Positions 17,126 through 23,976 of a stretch of DNA of 35,339 bases are shown here, one piece after another; position 1 is the stretch's first letter; the number at the start of each line of letters is the position of its first letter. Location of the stretch: contig MNEU01000044.1 of the NCBI GenBank assembly GCA_001917855.1, positions 1 to 35,339 of the forward strand. The letters run 5' to 3'. The notes below the pieces were generated by a model, which was given only the letters and a program-made list of their open reading frames with translations, was not told where the DNA came from and did not search any database. The translations under genes and the position numbers were made by a program. This DNA is from Armatimonadetes bacterium 13_1_40CM_64_14. GTDB lineage: Bacteria; Sysuimicrobiota; Sysuimicrobiia; Sysuimicrobiales; Kaftiobacteriaceae.

Positions 17126-17911
17126 TCATGCGTTGGGCGCCGTCCTCTCCCCGGCCGAGGCCCGACGATCTGCGCCGGCAACGATCATCTCCAGGATCTC
17201 ATCGTGATTCGTCTCAACCATCGAACGTTCGCCAACAACCCGGCCATGCTTCAGAACGACCATCCGGTTAGCGACGGCGAACAAGTCCTCCAGCCGATGG
17301 CTGACGATGACCACCGCCACGCCCTGGGCTTTGAGATTCCGAATCGACTGCCGTACTTTCTCGATCGCCGTGGCACCGAGGTTGGCCGTGGGCTCGTCCA
17401 TGATGATCAGCTTTGCCTCAAACCCGGTCGCGCGGGCGATCGCCACCGCCTGCTGTTGACCGCCGGAGAGTTCCCTGACCTTGCTTCGGACCGATGGCAC
17501 CGTCAATCCCAACTGGCGAAACAGTTCCTCCGCTCTGGCGTCCATCGCAGATCGGTGAAGACGGCGAAGTCCGAGCCAGGACTTCGTCAGTTCCTTCCCC
17601 AGAAAGATATTCTCGGTGACGTCCAATTGCGGAACCAGGGCGAAATCCTGATAGATCATCTCAATCCCCAGGTCCCGCGCGTCGTGTGGGCCGCTGAAAC
17701 TCGCATCTCGTCCTTCGATCAGGATCCGGCCGAGGTCTGGAGGGTAAACGCCGCTGAGGACCTTCATCAGCGTAGATTTCCCCGCGGCATTGTCGCCCAC
17801 GACTCCGACAACTTCACCATGATGGACCACGAACGACACACGGCGCAATGCCTGCACGGCGCCGAATGCCTTCGAAATATCGATCATCTGGACCAGCGGA
17901 CTGCCGCTCAC
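17126..17911 (-). CDS. Ribose-type ABC importer ATP-binding protein (single domain)
   Basis: A 261-residue ATPase with one nucleotide-binding domain: Walker A GDNAAGKST (39-47), Q-loop MIYQDFAL, signature LSGGQQQAVAIARA, Walker B LIIMDEPTANLG, and switch histidine VSHRLEDL. RbsA proteins carry two such domains in ~500 residues; this one is half-size, like FrcA, and would work as a homodimer. The GTG at 17911 shares a base with the permease stop (TAGTG) and has AGGA eight bases upstream. A longer frame reaching 18262 lies inside the permease gene and is a shadow. Confidence 0.93.
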   Translation of the reverse strand: MSGSPLVQMIDISKAFGAVQALRRVSFVVHHGEVVGVVGDNAAGKSTLMKVLSGVYPPDLGRILIEGRDASFSGPHDARDLGIEMIYQDFALVPQLDVTENIFLGKELTKSWLGLRRLHRSAMDARAEELFRQLGLTVPSVRSKVRELSGGQQQAVAIARATGFEAKLIIMDEPTANLGATAIEKVRQSIRNLKAQGVAVVIVSHRLEDLFAVANRMVVLKHGRVVGERSMVETNHDEILEMIVAGADRRASAGERTAPNA

Positions 17912-18927
17912 TACATTTCCTCTCGGAGGGTCTGAACCCTCAGCCAGTCCTCCACCCGACGCGCGACCGTGGTATTGAACCAGATCGCTATGAGCAGGAT
18001 GATGCCCGTGACGACCCAGACGGCGAAGGGATTGACGCCGAGAAGGTTGAGGCCGTTCCGAATGAAGTTGGTGAACAGCGTACCAACGACCGTTCCCCCG
18101 ATCGTGGCCTCTCCGCCGAAGAGACTGGTACCCCCAAGGACGACTGCCGTGATGACTTCGAGTTCCATCGTCAGGCCGGCGTTGGGCGACCCGCTGGCAA
18201 CACGACCGGTGAGGATGGCGCCCGCCAGTGCAGCGAGCACACCCGTTGCCACATAGACCCATAGCTTGATTTCCCGAACGTTGATCCCCTGCCGTCGGGC
18301 GGCTTCTTCATGTCCGCCGACCGCAAGTGTGTAGCGCCCAAAACGGCTTTGGGTTAGAACGAATCGGGCAACGATGACGGTGACCGCAGCAATGATGATG
18401 GGCGTATGGATCGAAGCAATTTCTCCGCGCCCCAACGCGTTGAATGTGTCGTTGCTAATTGGAATCGTATAGCCATTGGTGTACATGAACGCGAGCCCCC
18501 GCAGGAGGCTCAGCGTAGCGAGTGTCACGACAAAGGCGGTCAGGTTCATCCGAGCAACGCAATAGCCATTGATAAATCCTGCCAGCCCGCCCACCGCGAG
18601 GACGACGAGTAGAGCCACGCCAGCTGAACCACCGCGGTGCAGTATGTCAGCAGCCACGACCGATACCAGCGCGACGATAGACCCAACGGACAGGTCAATG
18701 CCCGCGGTGGCGATCACAAACGTCATTCCGACGGCGATAATGAGCACCGGCGCCGTCTGTCGCAGCACGTTTAAGAGATTGACGGTAGTCAGAAAGTAGG
18801 GGCTGACGAACGACATCAGCGCAAAGTAAAGTAGGAAAGCTATGAACAATCCGTAGCGGATCGCCAGAAGCGGCGCGCGCTGCAGCGCGGCTGACTTCCA
18901 TCGATAGCCGATGCGGGCCCGTCCCAT
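17911..18927 (-). CDS. Ribose-type ABC importer permease (RbsC family)
   Basis: A 338-residue integral membrane protein of the RbsC/FrcC class with about eight to ten hydrophobic helices. Family markers are the PVLIIAVGMTFVIATAGIDLSVGSI stretch (residues about 55-80, given here as landmarks PVLIIAVGMTFV and GIDLSVGSI), GFINGYCVARMNL, the GGHEEAARRQGINVREIKL coupling loop and AVVLGGTSLFGGEATIGGT. It pairs with the downstream ATPase and the upstream binding protein. It starts with ATG 18927, only a few bases after a strong hairpin (18943-18968) that separates it from the binding-protein gene. Confidence 0.93.
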   Translation of the reverse strand: MGRARIGYRWKSAALQRAPLLAIRYGLFIAFLLYFALMSFVSPYFLTTVNLLNVLRQTAPVLIIAVGMTFVIATAGIDLSVGSIVALVSVVAADILHRGGSAGVALLVVLAVGGLAGFINGYCVARMNLTAFVVTLATLSLLRGLAFMYTNGYTIPISNDTFNALGRGEIASIHTPIIIAAVTVIVARFVLTQSRFGRYTLAVGGHEEAARRQGINVREIKLWVYVATGVLAALAGAILTGRVASGSPNAGLTMELEVITAVVLGGTSLFGGEATIGGTVVGTLFTNFIRNGLNLLGVNPFAVWVVTGIILLIAIWFNTTVARRVEDWLRVQTLREEM

Positions 18928-18942
18928 CGCCTGGATGCCCGA

Positions 18943-18968
18943 CGGGGCCTCCTAAAGAGGAGGCCCCG
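18943..18968 (-). terminator. Intra-operon hairpin between binding protein and permease
   Basis: CGGGGCCTCCT (18943-18953) and AGGAGGCCCCG (18958-18968) form a perfect 11-bp GC-rich stem with an AAAG tetraloop. No T-run follows on the minus strand, so it is more likely an attenuator or an mRNA-end stabiliser that keeps binding-protein levels above permease levels than a full terminator. Confidence 0.7.
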
Positions 18969-18981
18969 TGAGCCCACTACG

Positions 18982-19911
18982 CTACTTCAACCATTGGTCG
19001 AGATTGTACCTGGTGATGATCGCCACCGGCGTGTTCACGCGCGCGGGGACCTTCTCTCCGCGTGCGGCTTGAACGGCATAGCGTACGCCGAGTTGCCCTT
19101 GCAGTTCGGGCTGCTGATTGGTCACCGCAATGACACGACCATCTCGAATTGGCTGAATGAATGGCTGCGGGACTTTGTCCCAGCCGAAGAACGCGATATC
19201 CTTCCGCCCCTGGGAGGCTGCGGCCGCGAGTGCGCCGAGCAGTTGGGGTTCCCCCGTCGCGTACACCACCTTAATGGTCGGTTTGCCCGAGAGCAGATCT
19301 TCGGAGACGGCCGTTGCTCGCTCGAGAATATTCCGTCCGTCCGCAGTACCGACGACGCGCACATTCGCTCCCAGAGACTTCAGCGCCTCCATGAATCCGT
19401 CGCGTCGGGCCAGCTGCACCTCGGTAGACGCGAGGACGATCCCGATATCGGCCTTGCCACCGTACTTCCCGAGGATCCACGCGGCAATGAAGTGGCCGTA
19501 TTCCCTCGCAGCGTCGAAATTCGACACACCGACGTTGGTCGTCACATCAGAGCTGTCCAGGAACGTGTCCACCCCGACCACAACGACCCCGTTCTTCTTT
19601 GCCTCTGAGGCGGGGCCGAGGACTGCCTTGCTCTCAATGCCGTCGACAACAATGGCGTCCGCCTTCCGCGCGACACAGTCCTCAATCTGTGTTACCTGCT
19701 TCTGAACGTCCGCCTGGGGGTCCTGGACGATGATGTCAGCACCCTGCGCTGCTGCCTCACGTTTCCCGCCGTTGACACTGTCCTGGAAGAACCCAACTTG
19801 GAGGCTGAACGTAACAAAGCAGACCGTGACCTTCTTCGGGGCGGCCGGTGCTGTCTGAAACGCCGCCGCGAGCAATCCCACAGCAAGAAGAACCGTCAAG
19901 ATTTTCCGCAT
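18982..19911 (-). CDS. Ribose-type ABC importer substrate-binding protein (RbsB family)
   Basis: A 309-residue exported protein. Residues 1-23 form a signal peptide (MRKILTVLLAVGLLAAAFQT and on to an AxA-like site). The mature part has the two-lobed periplasmic-binding fold of type I: FVTFSLQVGFFQDSVNGGKREA, then DAIVVDGIESKAV, VVVVGVDTFLDSS and GWDKVPQPFIQPIRDG. Aromatic residues in the FSLQVGFFQ loop suit a sugar-like ligand. First structural gene of the importer, 68 bases after the GntR gene, with a GGGGG ribosome site. The ligand is unknown. Confidence 0.92.
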   Translation of the reverse strand: MRKILTVLLAVGLLAAAFQTAPAAPKKVTVCFVTFSLQVGFFQDSVNGGKREAAAQGADIIVQDPQADVQKQVTQIEDCVARKADAIVVDGIESKAVLGPASEAKKNGVVVVGVDTFLDSSDVTTNVGVSNFDAAREYGHFIAAWILGKYGGKADIGIVLASTEVQLARRDGFMEALKSLGANVRVVGTADGRNILERATAVSEDLLSGKPTIKVVYATGEPQLLGALAAAASQGRKDIAFFGWDKVPQPFIQPIRDGRVIAVTNQQPELQGQLGVRYAVQAARGEKVPARVNTPVAIITRYNLDQWLK

Positions 19912-19979
19912 ATTGCGCCCCCTACTCGATGAAATGAACCTCGGAAATCACAGAGAACGCATTCTCACCTCCTCCATCG

Positions 19980-20681
19980 TCATACATGCAGCCGCGTGAA
20001 ATATTGGTAACGATCGCCGCGGTAGGCCATCCTGGCAACCTCTATGGGATCTTGCATCTGGCTATAGCTGATCCGCTCGACTCGAAGCAGTGGCGCGCCT
20101 TGAGGAACACCTAGCAAGCGCGCCTCCCGACTGGCCGCCGTCACTGCGGCAATGGTTTCGTCGGCTTCCTCCAGGCGGATACGATGAGCCTCATTGAGTA
20201 CCGCATGCAGCGAGCCTTTGCGCTCCAGAGCAGCCCGGTCGATGGTCAACCCTTCTCCGAGAAAGCTTTCGTGAAGTCCGATGGGTTCGTCGTTTGCGAA
20301 ACGTAGGCGGAAAATGCGAAGGAGCGGCGTTGAGGGATTGGCACGAAGCATCTGGGCGACGTCAGGTGGGGCGGGGACAATAGACCACTCCAGGATCTGT
20401 CCGCCAGGGCGGAAACCTCTGACGCGCATATCCTCCGTGAAACTCTTCATCCGTTGAAGGTCAACCTGAACCTTGGAGCGGGCGACGAAGGTGCCACGAC
20501 CCTGACGGCGGACGACCAAGCCCTCGGCCTCCAACTCGCGCACGGCCCGCACCACTGTAAGACGGCTCACGCGAAAGCGCGCCATGAGGTCGTGTTCTCC
20601 GGGCAGGCGGTCACCCGGCGTCAATCGCTGCTGTTCAATCAAATCTCTAACTGCATCTTCGATTTCAGCGTATAGGGGCAT
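19980..20681 (-). CDS. GntR-family regulator with UTRA ligand-binding domain
   Basis: A 233-residue HutC-type repressor. The winged helix lies at about residues 3-70 (MPLYAEIEDAVRDLIEQQ, then PGEHDLMARFRVSRLTVVRA and GLVVRRQGRGTFVA). The UTRA domain follows (about 90-230), with SFTEDMRVRGF, LLRIFRLRFAN, GLHESFLGEGLT and the closing PIEVARMAYRGDRYQYFT. UTRA domains bind small effectors such as sugar phosphates. As first gene of the import and catabolic operon it is the likely local regulator, probably also of itself through the repeats just upstream at 20700-20741. Confidence 0.92.
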   Translation of the reverse strand: MPLYAEIEDAVRDLIEQQRLTPGDRLPGEHDLMARFRVSRLTVVRAVRELEAEGLVVRRQGRGTFVARSKVQVDLQRMKSFTEDMRVRGFRPGGQILEWSIVPAPPDVAQMLRANPSTPLLRIFRLRFANDEPIGLHESFLGEGLTIDRAALERKGSLHAVLNEAHRIRLEEADETIAAVTAASREARLLGVPQGAPLLRVERISYSQMQDPIEVARMAYRGDRYQYFTRLHV

Positions 20682-20699
20682 GGTCAGCGGTCACCGAGC

Positions 20700-20741
20700 T
20701 TGATATGGCATGACTTGATATGTTGATATGTCAATTGACCA
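20700..20741 (-). promoter_or_regulatory. Probable GntR operator with three CATATCAA repeats
   Basis: The octamer TTGATATG (CATATCAA on the gene's strand) occurs three times, at 20700-20707, 20715-20722 and 20723-20730. The last copy is part of an imperfect palindrome TTGA-TATG-TCAA (20723-20734). A TTGACA hexamer (minus strand, 20738-20733) could serve as a -35 box, though no good -10 sits at the right distance. The cluster begins 19 bases before the gntR start codon. Confidence 0.55.
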
Positions 20742-21074
20742 TCCCGAGGCGTTTTCCTGTCAGAAAAGGTGCAAGTACCGCGGGTGGGCTGCGGCGGTCC
20801 TACGTGGACCTCGTGGCGGCCGCGGTCACGATTCGGCGGGGATTCTACTGCTTGGGGAGGGTTTCAGGCGCGACGTGGGAACACCCCGCAGTGGGCGGGG
20901 CGCGTACGGGATGACGCCCCGGAGGACCTGGTGCTGACGGCGCGGGCTATGGTGCACGGACTGTCGGCTCTAGGAGTCGAAGGGCAGCTCCGGCACTTCC
21001 GCAGAGCACGCATGGAGGATCTCGGCCGTACCGTTACCCAGGTGCTTTACCTGAGACTGGGTCCGCGAGGCTAG
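20720..21074 (+). pseudogene. Possible remnant of a TetR-type regulator
   Basis: No intact gene is seen here. One frame, ending at 21074, encodes PEDLVLTARAMVHGLSALGVEG, which resembles the helix with the HGL motif in the C-terminal domain of many TetR/AcrR regulators. The stretch before it is split among frames, and no DNA-binding N terminus is found. I treat it as a decayed fragment; the identification is weak. Confidence 0.3.
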
Positions 21075-21105
21075 AGGCAGTCCCTTCACCCAACCCTCCC
21101 CAGGG

Positions 21106-21152
21106 GAGAGCGAGAAAAGGATTTGAGGAGGCACCTTCCGGCGCCTCCTCAA
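21106..21152 (-). terminator. Terminator after the tRNA-Thr remnant
   Basis: TTGAGGAGGC (21123-21132) and GCCTCCTCAA (21143-21152) pair perfectly over 10 bases with a 10-base loop. On the minus strand the stem is followed by a T-rich run (TCCTTTTCTC). It lies eight bases past the CCA end of the tRNA fragment, so it was most likely the terminator of the original tRNA gene. Confidence 0.6.
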
Positions 21153-21159
21153 CCAACCC

Positions 21160-21209
21160 TGGAACCGGCGACCAGATTCGAACTGGTGGCCTGCGCATTA
21201 CGAGTGTGT
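21160..21209 (-). tRNA. 3' part of a tRNA-Thr (CGT anticodon), 5' half missing
   Basis: On the minus strand one reads an anticodon loop CTCGTAA (21204-21198, anticodon CGT), the 3' anticodon stem TGCGC, variable loop AGGCC, a perfect T arm ACCAG-TTCGAAT-CTGGT (21187-21171), the 3' acceptor strand CGCCGGT, a discriminator base and encoded CCA (21162-21160). The expected 5' anticodon strand GCGCA is ACACA, with two mismatches. No matching 5' acceptor strand (ACCGGCG) or D arm lies upstream, so the molecule cannot fold as a tRNA. The conserved block starts at the anticodon loop, as at many integrase attachment sites. Confidence 0.7.
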
Positions 21210-21265
21210 TGGAGTTAGTCGCGGGAGTAGGTACCCCCTTCGACGTCTCAAAAGCCTCGCCAACC

Positions 21266-21325
21266 TCGGATCTGTCCATACAGAATCGGATCTGTCCATA
21301 GAAAAGAGGATCTTTTGATAGCCAA
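21266..21325 (+). repeat. Three tandem 20-bp iterons, possible insertion-sequence end
   Basis: The 15-mer TCGGATCTGTCCATA occurs at 21266-21280 and again at 21286-21300, with a 20-base period. A third, degenerate copy (GAGGATCTTTTGATA, 10 of 15 matching) follows in phase at 21306-21320. Arrays of about 20 bp occur at the ends of some insertion sequences (IS21 family) and at replication-protein or regulator binding sites. No transposase gene is present, so this would be a remnant. Confidence 0.6.
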
Positions 21326-21383
21326 AACACAGAGGGGGACCGATCTATGCAGCGCCCGGCGTTGGTGCGACCTCTGCCTCAAA

Positions 21384-21402
21384 ACTGACCAACTTCCTCA
21401 GT
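21384..21402 (-). terminator. Weak candidate terminator after the C26 hydrolase gene
   Basis: ACTGA (21384-21388) and TCAGT (21398-21402) form a short 5-bp stem, followed on the minus strand by TTTT. It lies about 40 bases past the stop of the last gene in the alr-pheA-pxpBC operon. It is weak but well placed. Confidence 0.3.
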
Positions 21403-21442
21403 GGCCGTTCATGGATAGGAGGATGCGCGCGCTAATCGCTGT

Positions 21443-22192
21443 CTACTTGCGCCCCGTGCCTGCCGCCCACAGTCCATGGATCCGGGCGGCGTCCATGAGC
21501 GCTTCAAAGAACTTCCGCTGAACGGTGGAGTGGCTCACCATCCGTTCCGGATGCCACTGCACGCCCAGGACGAAGGAATGAGATCGATGCTCAAGAGCTT
21601 CGACGACGCCGTCGGGCGCTTGGGCCGTCACGGCGAAGTCCGCCGCCACGACCTTCACTGCCTGGTGATGGAAGCTGTTGACCTCGGCCTCCCCTCCCCC
21701 CAGCAGAGCGGCCACGCGGCTCCCTTTCGTCACGGTCACGGAGTGGGCCGCTTCCCAGTCCTCTTTGGTACGCGGCTGCCGGTGGACCGAGGCATCGATC
21801 GGCAGGTCACCCAAATCTTGGTACAGCGATCCGCCCGCGGCGACGTTGAGGGTTTGAATGCCCCGGCAGATGCCGAAGATGGGCATCTCAGAGGCCAAGG
21901 CCGCACGCGTGAGGAGGAGTTCGGCGGCGTCACGCTGCGCGTCAATCTTCACCCCCGCGTCGGGCCGGACGATTTCTCCGTAGTACCGCGGATCGATGTC
22001 CACTCCTCCGCTGAGCACCAACCCGTCAAGCTCGCCCAACACGTCTTCCGGGGTCCGAGCAGCGAGGATCAAAGAGGGCTCGAGCCAGACGGGATCTCCC
22101 CCGGCGGCGACCACCGCCTGCGCATAGTAGCCCTCCCGCTCCTTGGCCGACCGACCGGCGGTCGTGGTGATCCCGATGCGCGGAGCATTCAC
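21443..22192 (-). CDS. Gamma-glutamyl-gamma-aminobutyrate hydrolase family protein (peptidase C26)
   Basis: A 249-residue class I glutamine-amidotransferase-fold hydrolase, PuuD-like. The nucleophile is C109 in FGICRGIQTLNVAAGGSLYQD, and the other triad residues are H214 and E216 in GVQWHPERM. The LSGGVDIDPRYYGE loop near residue 60 is also typical. Relatives split gamma-glutamyl amide bonds in polyamine or gamma-glutamyl metabolism. The GTG at 22192 overlaps the stop of the LmeA-like gene (GTGA). With 5-oxoprolinase and a D-cysteine desulfhydrase-like enzyme in the same operon, a role in gamma-glutamyl compound turnover is likely but unproven. Confidence 0.9.
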   Translation of the reverse strand: MNAPRIGITTTAGRSAKEREGYYAQAVVAAGGDPVWLEPSLILAARTPEDVLGELDGLVLSGGVDIDPRYYGEIVRPDAGVKIDAQRDAAELLLTRAALASEMPIFGICRGIQTLNVAAGGSLYQDLGDLPIDASVHRQPRTKEDWEAAHSVTVTKGSRVAALLGGGEAEVNSFHHQAVKVVAADFAVTAQAPDGVVEALEHRSHSFVLGVQWHPERMVSHSTVQRKFFEALMDAARIHGLWAAGTGRK

Positions 22193-22920
22193 GGGCGGCC
22201 GACCGACTCGTCAGAACGCAGGCAGAACGCGCACGGGGCCAGGGCATCGGGCTGCGAGGACAGCACAAACCCCTCCTTCGTCATCTGCAGCGACTTCAGC
22301 GTGAACGTCACAGGCCAATCTCGCTGACTGAGCACGGGGTTGATCTTATCTTCTAGGACCCGGATGATCGGCGAGAAAACCGGGAAGCCGTCGACCGTCA
22401 TGTTCTCAATATGAAAGTGGACCTCCTTGGTGCCATCCACCGAAAACTGACCTTTGAGCCACACGCGGAGTTTGACGCCTTCGTAGGGGAAGGACCCCTC
22501 CCCATAGAGCGAGGTGCCATCCGACCACACTTGGAGATCTTTGATCGCGCCGCCGGAGGAAAAGAAGTCTTGCAAGCGCCGCACCCCGACCTGGCCGTGG
22601 ATCGCTGTTCCCCGATAATCAAGCACCCGCAATTTCCCTTGTTGCAAGGCGGCCGGATCCAGGCTCACGCCAACCAACTTCACCCACACGTCATCGACGA
22701 CCATGCCGCCCAGGTTCGCGTTGCGCGCGTGGAGACTGATCCGCGCGTAGCCGCCGGGGTACAGATCGGGCACGCTGTCGATGACCATCTCTTGCGTGCG
22801 GAGAAATGCTCCAAACGACCGCCGCAGGTCCCCGTCGTCTTGCCCGATCGCAGCGGGCAGACGTGCGAAGACTAGCGCGGCTACAGCCGCGGTTATGATG
22901 ACCCAGCGCCCTCGTCCCAC
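22189..22920 (-). CDS. LmeA-like (DUF2993) exported phospholipid-binding protein
   Basis: A 243-residue protein with an N-terminal signal peptide (GRWVIITAAVAALVFARLPA, cleavage near residue 26) and a DUF2993/LmeA-type body. Landmarks are YARISLHARNANLGGMVVDDVW, LRVLDYRGTAIHGQVGV, and PIIRVLEDKINPVLSQRDWP before a C-terminal CAFC pair. LmeA helps lipomannan assembly in mycobacteria; relatives in other bacteria are of unknown role. Three bases separate its start from the previous stop. Its presence among amino-acid genes looks like operon sharing rather than a shared pathway. Confidence 0.75.
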   Translation of the reverse strand: MGRGRWVIITAAVAALVFARLPAAIGQDDGDLRRSFGAFLRTQEMVIDSVPDLYPGGYARISLHARNANLGGMVVDDVWVKLVGVSLDPAALQQGKLRVLDYRGTAIHGQVGVRRLQDFFSSGGAIKDLQVWSDGTSLYGEGSFPYEGVKLRVWLKGQFSVDGTKEVHFHIENMTVDGFPVFSPIIRVLEDKINPVLSQRDWPVTFTLKSLQMTKEGFVLSSQPDALAPCAFCLRSDESVGRP

Positions 22921-22923
22921 CTG

Positions 22924-23940
22924 TTAGCCCTCCTGCAATGCGCCGGCATGCGCGAACACGGCCGGCTGTCCGCCCGTATGCCAGAAGACGACGTTATGCG
23001 CAGATGTGAAGCGTCCTTGTGCCACGAGTCCCATCAGTCCGGCCATCGCCTTTCCCGTGTACACGGGGTCGAGCAAGATTCCCTCCGTGCGTGCCAGGAT
23101 CCGGATCGCATCCAAGCAGGCCGGCGTGGGCACTCCGTATCTTTCCCCGACGTAGTCATCGTAGACGATGACATCATCGGGGTGAGGGCGCCACGGCAGG
23201 TGCAACAACTCCACGAGTTCGGTAACGATTCCGAGCACGCGGGTGGTCACCACCTCTTTGCGCGGGCCCGCGCTAATCCCCACTACTTGAACGCCGCTGT
23301 CTGCGAGTTTCGTTCCCGTGTACAGGCCCGATTGCGTCCCACCCGACGTGCTGGCGTGCACGATCGCGTCTAGCCGAACGCCTAGGGCCATCATCTGCGA
23401 GCGCAGTTCCAGCCATGCCTGGACGTACCCCGACGCGCCATACGCGTTGCTGCCGCCTCGCGGGATCACATAGGGCTTTCGTCCGTCCCGTCGCAACTGA
23501 CGCTCGAGGTCAGCGACCACACCCATCAACACATAATCGTCATCAGTCTGAATGATCCGCACCTCCGCCCCAAAGATGCGGTCCAGCAGCAGATTCCCTT
23601 GGGCCTGCGGGGGCGGCTCGCCGTTGAGCACCACAATGGACCGCAGCCCCAGCTTTTGCGCGGCGGCCGCCGTCATCCGGGCATGATTGGACTGCACCGC
23701 ACCCACGGTGATGATGACATCGCAGCCCTGCGCCCGGGCCTGCGCGAGCAAGAACTCGAGTTTGCGGGCCTTGCTTCCCCCCAGGGCGAGCCCAGTGAGA
23801 TCGTCGCGTTTGATCCAAATTCGCGGCCCGCGCAGGTACTCCGACAGTCGGGGAGCCTCCTCTAATGGAGTCGGAAGCTGCGCGAGGTTTACCCGAGGCA
23901 AGCGGTCGAGTTGCGCGACGTGCTCTTCAGAAGGCGACAT
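22924..23940 (-). CDS. D-cysteine desulfhydrase / ACC-deaminase-family PLP enzyme
   Basis: A PLP fold-type II enzyme. The PLP lysine is K57 in LALGGSKARKLEFLLA. Further family parts are TVGAVQSNHARMTAAAAQKLGL, VIPRGGSNAYGASGYV, HASTSGGTQSGLYTG and DPVYTGKAMAGLMGLV. D-cysteine desulfhydrase turns D-cysteine into pyruvate, ammonia and sulfide; the related ACC deaminase opens a cyclopropane amino acid. The sequence resembles the desulfhydrase side more, but I cannot settle this by eye. I chose ATG 23940 (338 residues), where homologues begin; a TTG at 23976 would add 12 residues. It follows pxpBC in the operon. Confidence 0.87.
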   Translation of the reverse strand: MSPSEEHVAQLDRLPRVNLAQLPTPLEEAPRLSEYLRGPRIWIKRDDLTGLALGGSKARKLEFLLAQARAQGCDVIITVGAVQSNHARMTAAAAQKLGLRSIVVLNGEPPPQAQGNLLLDRIFGAEVRIIQTDDDYVLMGVVADLERQLRRDGRKPYVIPRGGSNAYGASGYVQAWLELRSQMMALGVRLDAIVHASTSGGTQSGLYTGTKLADSGVQVVGISAGPRKEVVTTRVLGIVTELVELLHLPWRPHPDDVIVYDDYVGERYGVPTPACLDAIRILARTEGILLDPVYTGKAMAGLMGLVAQGRFTSAHNVVFWHTGGQPAVFAHAGALQEG

Positions 23941-23976
23941 CGAAGGGACGGGGCTCCTCCGCGAATTCCCCCGCAA

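Noticed and set aside
17912-18262. N-terminal extension of the ABC ATPase frame (to 18262)
   Set aside because: It lies inside the permease gene and has no family match; the GTG at 17911 overlaps the permease stop and begins a normal ATPase.
20769-21074. 101-codon frame as an intact gene
   Set aside because: No ribosome site and only its C-terminal third resembles anything (TetR-type); listed as a possible remnant instead.
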